Below are positions 10,401 through 19,400 of a DNA stretch of 64,000 nucleotides, piece after piece. The stretch's first letter is position 1; each line of letters begins with the position of its first letter. The notes under the pieces are model-generated. The model was not told where the DNA came from and did not search any database. It saw only the letters and a program-made list of their open reading frames with translations. The stretch covers positions 248,001-312,000 of the forward strand of contig CAJNDT010000005.1 of the NCBI GenBank assembly GCA_905221615.1, in the 5' to 3' direction. The stretch is from Symbiodinium sp. CCMP2592 (Eukaryota > Sar > Dinophyceae > Suessiales > Symbiodiniaceae). Made by a program: the position numbers and the translations under genes.

Positions 10401-13217
10401 ACCGGCTGCGTGGACAGACCGGCGCTCGTGGGCCTTGCGGGAGGCCCAACGCAGATGCCGGATGGATTCCAGAGGGACTCCAGTAGCTTCCCAGTGTTTG
10501 GTCGCCTCCAGAGTAAGTGTGCGGAAATGAGCCAGCTTGTCGGACCTAGCAAGATAGTGGGCCTTCTGCTGAAGCCCCCGAACATGAAGATTACAAGCCT
10601 GGAGAAGGAGGCGGGCATGCTGCAGGCCCGTCGGATCAGGGCGCAGGGGTGCAGGGTGTGTGCACCCCAGACGCCAGACTTGCAAAAGAAAGCGACGCTG
10701 CTGCCACTCCAGATTGGTCCGAAGCCGGGGGAGCTGTTCTCGCGCCTGCCGAACTCGATCGAGTGCGGCAACAGAGGCCGCTGTGATGTAGGGCTGTCGG
10801 ATGGGGCGACGTGGAGGGCGAGGAAGGGCCCGGAGCAAGCAGGAGTGCTTGGTCTTAAGAGCCTGCACTTCAGCTCCCACGCTGTCAATGTGCCGGAAGG
10901 TGGACGGCAGAGCTCCCCAGAGATCGGCAGCAATGGCCCGTGCCTGGTGCACAGTTGCGCGGGGTGGGGCCGGCGCTTTGGGCCGGATGGCCTGGCCCCG
11001 AAGGTCGCACTCGACCAGAAGCGGCATATGATCCCGACGACCATTGAGAATGTCCAGCTCAGGAAGCTGTCGGGTGCGACGGCAGGACCAGGGGCCTGCC
11101 TGGAGCAAGATATGGTCTAGACGCTTGCGGGTGCCGCCAGTATGCTCCCAGGACCAGCCCGGGCCGTCCTGAAGGTCCGAGAAGGAGGCGGGGGCGAGGA
11201 GGCCAAAACGCTGGATGGTATCAAAGAGGCCTTGCTCGCCCGCGCCTTCTTCACCATTACCGAGAGCATCCCCGATATAGGCATGGTCTTCATCGGCCCA
11301 AAGGAGATCAGCGTTAGCATCGAGACCCAGGACTAAAGTGAGGGCCCGTGGGAGCTGGCACAGCTGAGATTGCAGTGAGGACCAAAAGTGGTGGATTTCG
11401 GGCACTGGTCTGTCGGCGTGTGGAGCATGCGCCGCTACAACGGCCAAAGGGAGGTCCGCCCGTTTACAGACTATGACTAAAAGTCTGGGGTCAGCACAGG
11501 CAATCCGCCAGTCATCCAGGCGGAGGGGGGGGTTAACTATCTGGGGCCTAACCCAAATTTCGCAACCGTAGCTACCTTTTTGGGCACCGGAGCGCCAGGT
11601 GAGAAGGCCGGCTGTATCCCATCGGCCCCCTTTGCTGCGCGTCTCCTGAAGGCAGACCACATCAAGGCCCAACTGGGCGACTTGAGAGTACAGGTATTGA
11701 CGCCGCTGGCCATGACCCGAAGGATTGAAGAAGGAGGCACAAGAGTCCCGCATGGTTTGAACGTTAGCCGTAACAATGCGGAGGGATAGCGAGGGTGCTA
11801 GCGGCAACGGTCGCTGGGGCTCTAGCGACGGAGCCGCACAGGGCACCTCGGCGGAAGGGCACTGGACAGCGGGCCCTCGACCTGCTGGTGCGTGGGTAAG
11901 TGACTGCGCGGTGAGACGGATCCAGGGTCTGCCTTGGACCACCTTGGCATGTGGAATGAGCCAGAGCCAAGGCGCCGCTTCCTGCAGCAGAGCGGGGAGG
12001 GCAGCATCGACATGTTTCCAGGGATGCCATGAGGTCCGACCAGCCCAGCCAGCAAGAAAGTCGGCGATCGTATTAGGGAGAATGCCAACATGGCTGTGCA
12101 CGTGCTGAAAGCGAGTGGACATACGGGACTGGACAGCCTGCCAGATATAACGAGTAAGGGTGGTGACTGGCTCATTGGCCTGCGCTTGCCCGGCCGCGAT
12201 CTGGAGCGCAGAGGCATTGTCAACCGCAATGGTGACCTTGGCAGGCGCTGCTGACGTCAGAAGGGAGAGGCGGTCAACCCAGGCGAGGAGCCAGAGGCCC
12301 GCAGCCTGCAAGGCCCAAAGCTCAGCGTGAAAGGAGACACCACTCCCGGGAGCCGCAGTTCCAGAGAACCAAGGGGTATCGGCCCCCGCGGCGCCGAACC
12401 ACCCGACCCGGTGCCACTTGTGACGCCACCAAGCCCATACGCAGAAGGCCCATGCGCCTCCCCGTTCGCCACTCCCATCAGTGGCGATGAGAACCTGATC
12501 GGGTACACCGCCAGACCATACTGGGAAACTAGAGAAGGCCTGGCGATAAGGCGCAGGGGCGGATGCCGGGAGATTCTGGAAGAGGTCGTGCGTCCACCAC
12601 AGCTGGTGCAAGGAAGCCTGAGCGGCACACTCTTGGTGAATATCTGCCGCCCAGGAGAGTCCATCCGGGCTGTGCCAATCTGGCGCCCCCCATGCACGAA
12701 AATAGCAGCTGGTGCGGGAGAGCAACCCGAAATCCACTCCAATGGGCGAAGGCCCTGGAGTCCGCGCAAGGGCATGAGTGGAGACCGGCGGGAATCCAAG
12801 GGCCGCCGTGCCCGGAAGCAATTCGGGCAGCCCAGCCAGAAGAACCCAAGCACTGAGAGAAGAAAACCAGTGCCTACCCAGACGTCCGCGAACGGCCAGA
12901 CTGGCAAGCAACGGGAGCAAGGTGCGGGAGGGAGCGCTGCCCAGGGGGGAGCCGCTGTCACCATCCCGCAGGTGCGCCATGGCGAGGCACAACTCGAACG
13001 CTAAGGGGGGGTCGGGCAGACAAGACATGGGCCCAATGAAGATTAGGGCTTTCAGGGACAAGATGGAGCCCAAGGTCGTCAACCCGGGCTGCTGGAATCC
13101 AGCGGCCGACACTGAACCGGACCAGAGAAGGACGGAAGGTGCAATGTTCAGGATCCCACTGTTCATCACTGGTAGTGGGGACAGTAAGCGGGACCGGGTC
13201 TCCCGAAAACCAAGCAA
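7401..13217 (-). CDS. RNase H / APE endonuclease / reverse transcriptase / zinc-finger polyprotein part (ORF4)
   Basis: This is the enzymatic part of the retroelement. Residue numbers count from the Met at 13217; the first 65-70 codons are probably not used, because the preceding module is coded in another frame until the C7 run at 13005-13011. Residues 82-87 hold the last L-R-D-G-D motif and 100-140 a hydrophobic segment. RNase H spans about 240-395 with D247 (TDGSG), E299, D333 and D386. The endonuclease/exonuclease/phosphatase (APE-type) domain spans about 478-740 with N485, E525 (LQETR), H597, D633/N635 (GLDANAD), D701 and D729-H730. RT spans about 980-1350: motif A D1130 (VVFVDIQAAYYE), motif B near 1206-1217 (SRGSRPGDGL), motif C WADD 1260-1263, motif E YKYLG. 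Two C2H2 fingers follow (C1570/C1573/H1586/H1591 and C1606/C1609/H1622/H1626) and a CGPC at 1664-1667. The last 200 residues are Trp/Leu/Ala-rich and unrecognised. RNase H in front of the endonuclease reverses the usual I-clade LINE order. Confidence 0.85.
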   Translation of the reverse strand: MLGFRETRSRLLSPLPVMNSGILNIAPSVLLWSGSVSAAGFQQPGLTTLGSILSLKALIFIGPMSCLPDPPLAFELCLAMAHLRDGDSGSPLGSAPSRTLLPLLASLAVRGRLGRHWFSSLSAWVLLAGLPELLPGTAALGFPPVSTHALARTPGPSPIGVDFGLLSRTSCYFRAWGAPDWHSPDGLSWAADIHQECAAQASLHQLWWTHDLFQNLPASAPAPYRQAFSSFPVWSGGVPDQVLIATDGSGERGGAWAFCVWAWWRHKWHRVGWFGAAGADTPWFSGTAAPGSGVSFHAELWALQAAGLWLLAWVDRLSLLTSAAPAKVTIAVDNASALQIAAGQAQANEPVTTLTRYIWQAVQSRMSTRFQHVHSHVGILPNTIADFLAGWAGRTSWHPWKHVDAALPALLQEAAPWLWLIPHAKVVQGRPWIRLTAQSLTHAPAGRGPAVQCPSAEVPCAAPSLEPQRPLPLAPSLSLRIVTANVQTMRDSCASFFNPSGHGQRRQYLYSQVAQLGLDVVCLQETRSKGGRWDTAGLLTWRSGAQKGSYGCEIWVRPQIVNPPLRLDDWRIACADPRLLVIVCKRADLPLAVVAAHAPHADRPVPEIHHFWSSLQSQLCQLPRALTLVLGLDANADLLWADEDHAYIGDALGNGEEGAGEQGLFDTIQRFGLLAPASFSDLQDGPGWSWEHTGGTRKRLDHILLQAGPWSCRRTRQLPELDILNGRRDHMPLLVECDLRGQAIRPKAPAPPRATVHQARAIAADLWGALPSTFRHIDSVGAEVQALKTKHSCLLRALPRPPRRPIRQPYITAASVAALDRVRQAREQLPRLRTNLEWQQRRFLLQVWRLGCTHPAPLRPDPTGLQHARLLLQACNLHVRGLQQKAHYLARSDKLAHFRTLTLEATKHWEATGVPLESIRHLRWASRKAHERRSVHAAGGFDIDSELEAQFRDQEGASLVSPVQLSSAAERWMNEPRLPCAEAVPTLLQMEQMCVRQAAAKAPGPDGLRNELWRAQGASAGQWLWPLCVRIALQGREPFAFKAAIVCALYKKGPASLPANYRSIALLNGIAKLWHSHLRSTVGGHVLSRYEPMQLGGRKGVHTGFALAAFRCAWDLSISAGRCVAVVFVDIQAAYYEASRDLLFEGFPDDVALPEHHHLAGLVLSLQQQGALAALGVTEDVVALLRDCVALSHWSLSGSSNIYLASRGSRPGDGLADILFGALFAVGLQHIQRVATRQGIVHTSAGAEVGLSPGVKPIGWADDLAVMADFDRPADLLVQLPVLVGIILDTLRLLRFRVNLGAGKTEALVDIRGEGARAARGVLLTGDAMLKISDSDSIRLCPEYKYLGVAQLPRDTGRRDCELAAQRGAAAASLARTLLCSNCLPWELKRAWVAGRVLPSAYSSLAMSLADSGRATAPLTGLFDRTARILLSSWQVGHKLTTPLLRLLADITPPDLATTISQCRLCVQLFCKAPTAVREIVDAAWNRALPWCQALVAACMRVGVALEVWDPNSPPAVTVLFVHTHSRALLRACKALSKFGHRYSACAQLWDDLSTRKATQIIGPPQAHRCPVCSIFFPSLHAVRAHMHRKHGVLSDVTAYMAGSVCLWCMHDFHSSDRLKYHLQSHRACLHGLRVTVGPVYQYGSGTKRKGRTAHRGVAPQRLCGPCNATPAQRRAADLGLPADEEELQQEWDTAQRSPALSDLVPGNLQRAVTGSSIAAPTPAGLGSLQATAPVSEPSLSRLASSLSFVGFLPSWFSFVDGAASGKDWALPTPWWPGLLAMGGVFRLPPSWHCFWPLWSALELLAPWEFRAFRSLGVLRRASSSGLGAPVSLGDATSGRWSLLGIAAALISFRMSCKVVLRFGALWIPGRPSHQGLVLLRRLLPSAVFLDFWSPAGPVFLAASSASLASFARAIIAGSAPAAPPPLSLRAFWAYPAA

Positions 13218-13350
13218 AGAGGAGTCCAGGCTGCCTAACGCGAAAGGGGCTGCCCCAGAAGGCTAGCTGACGAGCCTGGAGTAGGGTTTCCCAAAACCGC
13301 CCGACAGGTGAGCGGAGGCGCGGGGCCCACGTGGCGCTGGCCAGAGTCAA
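12958..13350 (-). CDS. Out-of-frame segment of the LINE polyprotein (module bridging ORF3 and ORF4)
   Basis: The coding signal moves to this frame between two poly-C runs (13378-13382 and 13005-13011). Just upstream of its Met the frame reads FLRSGDVLTLASATWAP, the R-S-G-D motif missing from the end of ORF3. It continues through CTFRPSLVRFSVGRWIPA, which matches the F-x-F-x-G...P-G-x-W-x-P-V box of the neighbouring modules. At the C7 run the signal passes to ORF4 (PDPPLAFELCLAMAHLRDGD). So this is an internal piece of one polyprotein, not a separate gene. Confidence 0.65.
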   Translation of the reverse strand: MTLASATWAPRLRSPVGRFWETLLQARQLAFWGSPFRVRQPGLLFAWFSGDPVPLTVPTTSDEQWDPEHCTFRPSLVRFSVGRWIPAARVDDLGLHLVPESPNLHWAHVLSARPPLSVRVVPRHGAPAGW

Positions 13351-16300
13351 GACGTCACCAGACCGGAGGAATAAGGTGGGGGTACAGGTCGTAGCAGTAC
13401 CGCAGCCAAGACGTATGACAAGTCAGGAATAAAGTGGCTGCTGGCTCGTGCAAGATCAGCCACAGCACAGGTAGCGGGAAGAAGTGCAGCTCTAGTGGCA
13501 GGCGGGCACTGGAGCAGCACAGTGGCAAACAGCGGAGCCGATGGTACCGGGACCCAGTCGATGAACCGGTGGTCCTGAGGTGGTCGAACCCTGGTGAAAT
13601 CGGACCAAGCGGGTGCGGCCTCCTGGAGAGCAGGTGGGACAAACAGAGATGGTCCCGGAAAAGGTCCAAGGAGGCCCCGGGCTGGGTCCCAGAGGCGGTG
13701 GCGAAAGCCAGGCGGTTCAGCAGCTGACCCGTCACAGTTTGACGTTGCCAAAGACCATTGTCGACTGCCGCTCTCGTGGGGAAGACGTGCCCCCGACACC
13801 GGGGGGAGAGCGAGCAGCCCAGCAAACATGAGAAGATAGCCAGGGGCCAAAGAGGCAGAGCCAAGTGCCCACCAAGCTGCAAGCCCGAAAGAGCAGGGGA
13901 GCCAACAGGAGGGGAAGAGTCCTGGGCAGCCGGAAACAACATCGCCGCTGCGAAGGGTCGTCCCTTGGCGCAGTTCCTGGTGTGGGACACCAAGGACGCG
14001 GGGCTGAGAAGAGATAGATGGGAGCTCAGTCCAGAGTTGCCAGGCATCGGTAACGGCTGTGACAAGGGCACACCAGCAATGGCCGTCTGCTTCCACAATG
14101 ACATTGACCCTCGAAGGGTCCTCCGGCAGCAAAACCAAGTGGGCATGATCCTGGGCGATCCAGGGAACCGGAACCCAACGCCCAGGGTAGTGGAGGCTAA
14201 AGTCACCATCAAAAGTATAATCAAGAGCACGCCAGCGGCTGCCTGCCGGTGCGTGTCCCCGGATGGCTCGAACAGCAGGCCTCCAGAGTATGAAGCTGAC
14301 ACGGGTGGAGACCGAGAAATCAACAGCCCAAATGGCGCAATGCCGCACTTGGGCGTCGGAATGAAAGCACGGGGGCTGGTATTCGGGCGCAAAAGCTGCA
14401 GGAGGCAATGCAACAACCAGGTCTCCAGATCGCCAGCGCACGCCTTGGTCAGATGTGGCATCGGCTGTGAGAGCACTGGGTGCACGAACCGAGAGAGTTT
14501 GCATCGGCTGTAGGAAGCGGAGAGCCGCGCCCAGCCAGGACACAGAGGTAGTGCAGGGCACAAGGATAGAGAAGTGCCGATCCAAGGAGGAGACCGCTAA
14601 ACAGACAAGGTCTGGCGTCAGGGGACGGGGAACAACCAGAAGGGCCGGTATGGCAGCTGTCGGCCACACAGGTGCAACTTCAGCACCCCAAGCTGGGTCG
14701 CAGGAGCGTGTGAGAGCATTGAGCTCTTCGGTAGTCGAGGCAGTGGGTAGTCGCCCAGCCTCCTGGGGACCTGTGAAGGGACTAAGAAGGACAATGTCAA
14801 TCTCTGTGCGATTGGTGAGATCAACCAGATCAGCCGCAGCGGCTGCGGCCCGCCACGGGAAGAAACCCACACGAATTGGCTGTTCCGGCAAATCAAGTGC
14901 GGGAGTCATACCCTGACCGGCACAAACCAAGCAAGCCAGGGCGAGAAGCCGGGGCCATCTGGCCGAAAGGACCACAAGCCAAGCCCAGCGACCAGAGATG
15001 GCGGCGGCAGCAGAAGACGAGGGCCCCCAGCATGGGCGCACAACTGGGCCCGGGGCCGGACCCGCAAGGCTTTGCGGGGGCGGTCCGGTAGGGTCCCAAA
15101 CCGTGTCAGCAGTCGGGTCCAGCACGAGGACATCGCCATCTCGGAGAGGACTGTCTGCACGAACGTACTGCAGAGCAGGTAGAAGGCGCCACCCAGGTGG
15201 AGCACGGTAGGCATTGCAACCAGCGAGCAACAACCCCTGAGGCTCAAGATCGGGAGGCAGTAAGAGAAGGACATGAGCCTCACCAGTGGAGGTGCTGTGT
15301 ACCAGGTGCAGACTGGAGAGATCCCCAGAGAGGACAGGAACCCACGACCCTGACAGCGCTCTGCCATTAAGACTCCAGAAGGTGGGGCCCTCAGGATCCC
15401 AATAGCCGGTATCCCTGATCCGAATACAGTGGCCAGATCGACGGCCCGTATACCACAGGCAGACGTAGCCGCCCGAGTCAAAGCGAAAAGGGAGCGACCA
15501 GCTGGCAACTTGCCGTGCCCGGTCCAGAGAGGCATACTGCAGCAAGGGATAACGGGTAGCACCCGGATCGGAAGGCTCAGGAAGGAGGCTAAAAGCATCG
15601 CCGTTGCGGAGCCGGATATGCGCATTCGGGATGGTAGTGCGCAGCACAGGTGGTGCTATGACGCGCCAAAACCGGGTGTGAGGAAAGACGCGAACAGCAA
15701 GCCGGTGAATGTCATCGAGAGACGAGTCCACCGAGGCAAAAGCAACGGCCGAACACCCCTCAATGTGCAGGGCCACAGTAGCAAGACCGTATGGTGCAAC
15801 CGGAGCGACTGTGATCTGCGAAATTGGGAGCACCGCCCGGACAGGGAAGAAGCGATGGGCCCAAAGCCCGCAGTGGCGCGTACCTTCCTGCTCGATAGAC
15901 CGCCATGATCTGGTCGTGTCAAGGAAGCTGGTCTCGCTCCAGCCCCTCAGGGGGCACAAAACACGAGCCGTGAGTGGTCGGGGACCAGGGAAGTAACGTG
16001 CGAGTGGGCCATCAGGGCTCTCGGGCTGCCAGCCACCTAGCGGAACATAGGGCTCCCCATCATTGAAATCGATGGCAGGGGGAAAGAACCTCCCCGGCCA
16101 GGGATAGGAGGGTGAGCGACTTCTGCTGGGCCGTCGCCTAGTGCGGATGGTACGCGCCTCGGAAGAGTCCGCGCTGGGGCAGCGGCCAGAGGCACTGGAG
16201 GACGCTCCCCACACAGGTTCAAGAAGCCCGAAGAAGACAAGAGCTAGCAGGAGAGGGCGCCTCCCCAGGAGACCGAAAGCAGCAGAAAGGACCCACCAGT

Positions 16301-16442
16301 CTCCGTCCCCTGGTCTGAGCAACCTGACAAGCCTGGCTGGATGCAGGTCGAAGGGAGTACCCGGCAATATAGAAATCGTGCGCAGCGTCCCGAGCGGTTT
16401 CAACACACCTTGTGGCCCCACTAGACTGAATAATATTGGCAT
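13347..16442 (-). CDS. LINE polyprotein, middle part (ORF3): repeated R-x-G-D modules
   Basis: Its frame takes over from ORF2 at the C6 run 16474-16479 and ends in a stop just past the C5 run 13378-13382. The annotated start is simply the first Met; the coding signal begins about 11 codons earlier. It holds R-x-G-D motifs near 16305 (RPGDGDW), 15602 (LRNGDAF), 15133 (LRDGDVL), 14428 (WRSGDLV) and 13942 (LRSGDVV). Tryptophan boxes of the type P-G-R-W-V-P-V-P-W lie between pairs. Hydrophobic segments at about 16290-16205, 15000-14910 and 13910-13795 end in small-residue sites (VWGASSS, CAGQGM, VSGARLP) like signal-peptidase sites. The function is unknown; composition and spacing suggest small compact, possibly beta-grasp-like, domains, which is inference. 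Confidence 0.7.
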   Translation of the reverse strand: MPILFSLVGPQGVLKPLGTLRTISILPGTPFDLHPARLVRLLRPGDGDWWVLSAAFGLLGRRPLLLALVFFGLLEPVWGASSSASGRCPSADSSEARTIRTRRRPSRSRSPSYPWPGRFFPPAIDFNDGEPYVPLGGWQPESPDGPLARYFPGPRPLTARVLCPLRGWSETSFLDTTRSWRSIEQEGTRHCGLWAHRFFPVRAVLPISQITVAPVAPYGLATVALHIEGCSAVAFASVDSSLDDIHRLAVRVFPHTRFWRVIAPPVLRTTIPNAHIRLRNGDAFSLLPEPSDPGATRYPLLQYASLDRARQVASWSLPFRFDSGGYVCLWYTGRRSGHCIRIRDTGYWDPEGPTFWSLNGRALSGSWVPVLSGDLSSLHLVHSTSTGEAHVLLLLPPDLEPQGLLLAGCNAYRAPPGWRLLPALQYVRADSPLRDGDVLVLDPTADTVWDPTGPPPQSLAGPAPGPVVRPCWGPSSSAAAAISGRWAWLVVLSARWPRLLALACLVCAGQGMTPALDLPEQPIRVGFFPWRAAAAAADLVDLTNRTEIDIVLLSPFTGPQEAGRLPTASTTEELNALTRSCDPAWGAEVAPVWPTAAIPALLVVPRPLTPDLVCLAVSSLDRHFSILVPCTTSVSWLGAALRFLQPMQTLSVRAPSALTADATSDQGVRWRSGDLVVALPPAAFAPEYQPPCFHSDAQVRHCAIWAVDFSVSTRVSFILWRPAVRAIRGHAPAGSRWRALDYTFDGDFSLHYPGRWVPVPWIAQDHAHLVLLPEDPSRVNVIVEADGHCWCALVTAVTDAWQLWTELPSISSQPRVLGVPHQELRQGTTLRSGDVVSGCPGLFPSCWLPCSFGLAAWWALGSASLAPGYLLMFAGLLALPPVSGARLPHESGSRQWSLATSNCDGSAAEPPGFRHRLWDPARGLLGPFPGPSLFVPPALQEAAPAWSDFTRVRPPQDHRFIDWVPVPSAPLFATVLLQCPPATRAALLPATCAVADLARASSHFIPDLSYVLAAVLLRPVPPPYSSGLVTS

Positions 16443-19400
16443 GCCCCTGAGAGGGAGACTGCTCGACGAGCCAGGGGGGAGCGCCTAGATGTCCATGGCA
16501 GGGGGCCCAGCGGTGGTGGCCAAGCTCAACCTCATGATGCAGCACTGTAGCTGCCGTTGCGTCCCATTTGGCCTGATGGCCCAGCAACACGACCCTAGCG
16601 GAACGGCTAGGGGACCACAGAAGCACACAGGAGGCTTGGGCCACCACAAAATCAGAGTGCCAGGCCGCAGCGGCATGGGCAGCACCCCATGTCAAGTACA
16701 CCGGGGGCTCGCGAGGCCCTGCGAGAGGGTCCAGTTGGAGAGGGCAGACAGCTAGGACGTCCCCAGAGCGGAGTGCGAGGACTGGCCGATCAGAGTGAGC
16801 GGTGGCCCCCAATCCGGGCTGGAGTTTAAGGCTCACGCGGCGGCCAAGCCTCATCTGGAGGGCCTGAGTGAGGTCTCGAGGGGTAAGGAAGGACGGCAGG
16901 ATGACACAGAGCATCTGACCTAAACCCAAGACAATAAGGCAAACCAGCCTACTTCCCGGGAGAGGGACAACAACCTGGGACCCTTCCAAAACCAGGCCAG
17001 TGGCAGCAAATCCCCGATGCCATGATGTCAAAGTGCGGTGGGCGTCTGCCATAACATCATCGAAAAGGTGACGTGGGTCGGCCTCAACACGATGCCATGG
17101 TGCAAAAGGGTTGGCAACAGTGACCGAGACCCTGGGTGGGGCAGCTGGTGGAATAACCGAGGATGTGGTCTGGCTCAACACCGAAGTTTCCGGAACCATA
17201 GCTTGCGCGCCATGTAGGCACCAGGTCAGCATAAGAAGACGGGAGAAAAAGCCGGAATGAGCCCCAAGGGAAACCAGCAGAATCGAAAGAAAGGTGCCCG
17301 TACGACAGGAGGAGAAAGCTGGGACGAGGCCCAGGGCCAAACCCCACAGAAGTGGACGGCCGCTGCAGGCCCCTCGGGCAAAGTCGCCGAACACGACATC
17401 CCCGTTCCGAAGCTCACAGGCCTGATTGAGAGCGTAGGAGGGGACTCCCCCCACTTGCAGGGATCCAGGGAGGAAGTGCAGTTGATCGGCAAGGCTATCG
17501 CGCGAGGCGATCCGATCAACGGTACGGCAGAGGCGGCCTTCGGGAGAGGCAGCAACCACGTTAACCTGAGCCGCAACACCATGGACCTCGATCAATTGCA
17601 ATGCCCGGGCACCGGACCACTGAACGGGTGTCCACATGCCCGGAAAGTGGTTACGGAAAGTGCCGGTGAACGTAAAGGATTCTGGGCACCAGGCTTCTCC
17701 AGCTGAGACAGAGGCCAACAGGGGTGGGCGATTGGGGCGAAGCAGGTGCACAGAAATGCCGAACATAAGTTGAAAGCCCGTAGCCCAGGGAGCGTGGTGA
17801 GCTGCAAGGCCATCCTGCAGGTGCCAAGGATCGACAAACTCGAGCGGCTCGGAAGGGTCCTCCGGAGGGTCATGGATGTACACGACATCGCCGTTGCGAA
17901 AACGGAAAGCCGCGGGCGGAACATCAAAGAGCTCGCAGATCGCGAGCCCGTGCGGCAGGGAAATGCCATCAACGGGGCTATTGATGTGACGCGAGATAAA
18001 GGCTGTCAACCACGCCACTGTCATGGTCCGCGGGGTAAGCGTGGCCCGGTGGTGGCCCCGCCACATCAGCATAATGGTCACAAGGGCCGCATCTTGTCCC
18101 ACCGGGACCATGGACAACTCGTTGAAGGCGGGGCCCGGCCACACAGGAAAGAAATCAGATGCCCATCCCGGGTCGTCGTTGAGGAACTGAGCCCAGACTT
18201 GACCGTGGCGAGTGTCATGGGAGGCTGTGTATGGGGGAAACACCCCCAAGAAGGGACTATGCAGAACAACATAGACCGGGTCCTCTGCCGTAATGGCGGA
18301 AAAGTCGCGGTTGATTGGATCGGTACCCCAAGGAAATCCACCTGGTCTATGCATGCCTTGTGCTAGAGCAGCGCCAGCAAGGAGTCCAAGAGAGAGGCAC
18401 ATTGATGGGGTAAGCCGGCAGAAGATCAGCGAGAAACAGCCCCAAGACAAAACGGGGCGACCTTGTGAGGAGGAGGGGATGTCGGGGCTGCCGGTAGCAA
18501 GTTCATCTTCGCTGGTCAGGGCAGCAAAGGCGGCGACTTGTTCCGGCGGAGGAGGAGACCGTGACTGAGAGCGGGGTCGCACAGCCAGACAGTCGCCATT
18601 GCGGAACTGGACGACCGAGGACCCTTCCTGAACCTCAGGGGGGCGAAGATCGTACTCACTCCCGTCAAGCTGCAGAGCGCGTAATGCCGCGGTCCCAACA
18701 CAGACCGGGAGACAGCAGGGCACAAGGCGGCCTTCCAGCACAATACCAACAGCTGCGTTCCCAGGTGCTTGCGGACACCCGATAAGGTGTACAGCAGTAG
18801 CATCAGGCTGCGGTTGCAGGAGCACAATATCGGCCCAACCCCGGCTGCGGGCGTGTCCCCTGAATAGAACAAAGGGATTGATCTCAGGGCCAGCAGAGTA
18901 CTCAACAAGCTCGCATTGCTGTCGGGCGGTGAAGGGATTGTGAATGCAAAAGGGGGTGCCGAGAGGAATAGCGGCAGCAAAGGTCCGCAGGCCTCGCTGG
19001 AGACCAAGCAAATCGGCTTGAACACGGCGGACAGTGTCCTCGTCCGCGGCGGGCTCCCTTTCAACTGAAGACGGCCAGAGGCCTAACGCATAGTCCTCCA
19101 GCGGCCGGGCGGCGCGGAGGAACCACATACGAGGCTGGAAAGGGGCATTGACAGGCTCTGGTGGTGGTGGGCCGGCAGGTCGAGAGACCGGGGTGGGCTC
19201 AGCGGCAGACATGTTGAAGGCTTGGACAGGTGGTGGGCCTGCATCCTCGGACTGTTCATCGTCTGAACTAGCAGGTGGCGCACTGATAATCGAACCTGCA
19301 CCTAAGGTTGCGAGGACAAGGAGGCGCCCGAAAGCCGAAGATCCAAATAAACCCCGAGTGCAGACTAAGGAGAGAACAACCACCGAAAGCCTATCCTGTC

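Noticed and set aside
7320-13266. Long plus-strand frames (for example 8151-9230 and 12327-13004)
   Set aside because: They are antisense shadows of the LINE coding frames in GC-rich DNA; composition is Arg/Gly/Pro-biased and there are no domain motifs.
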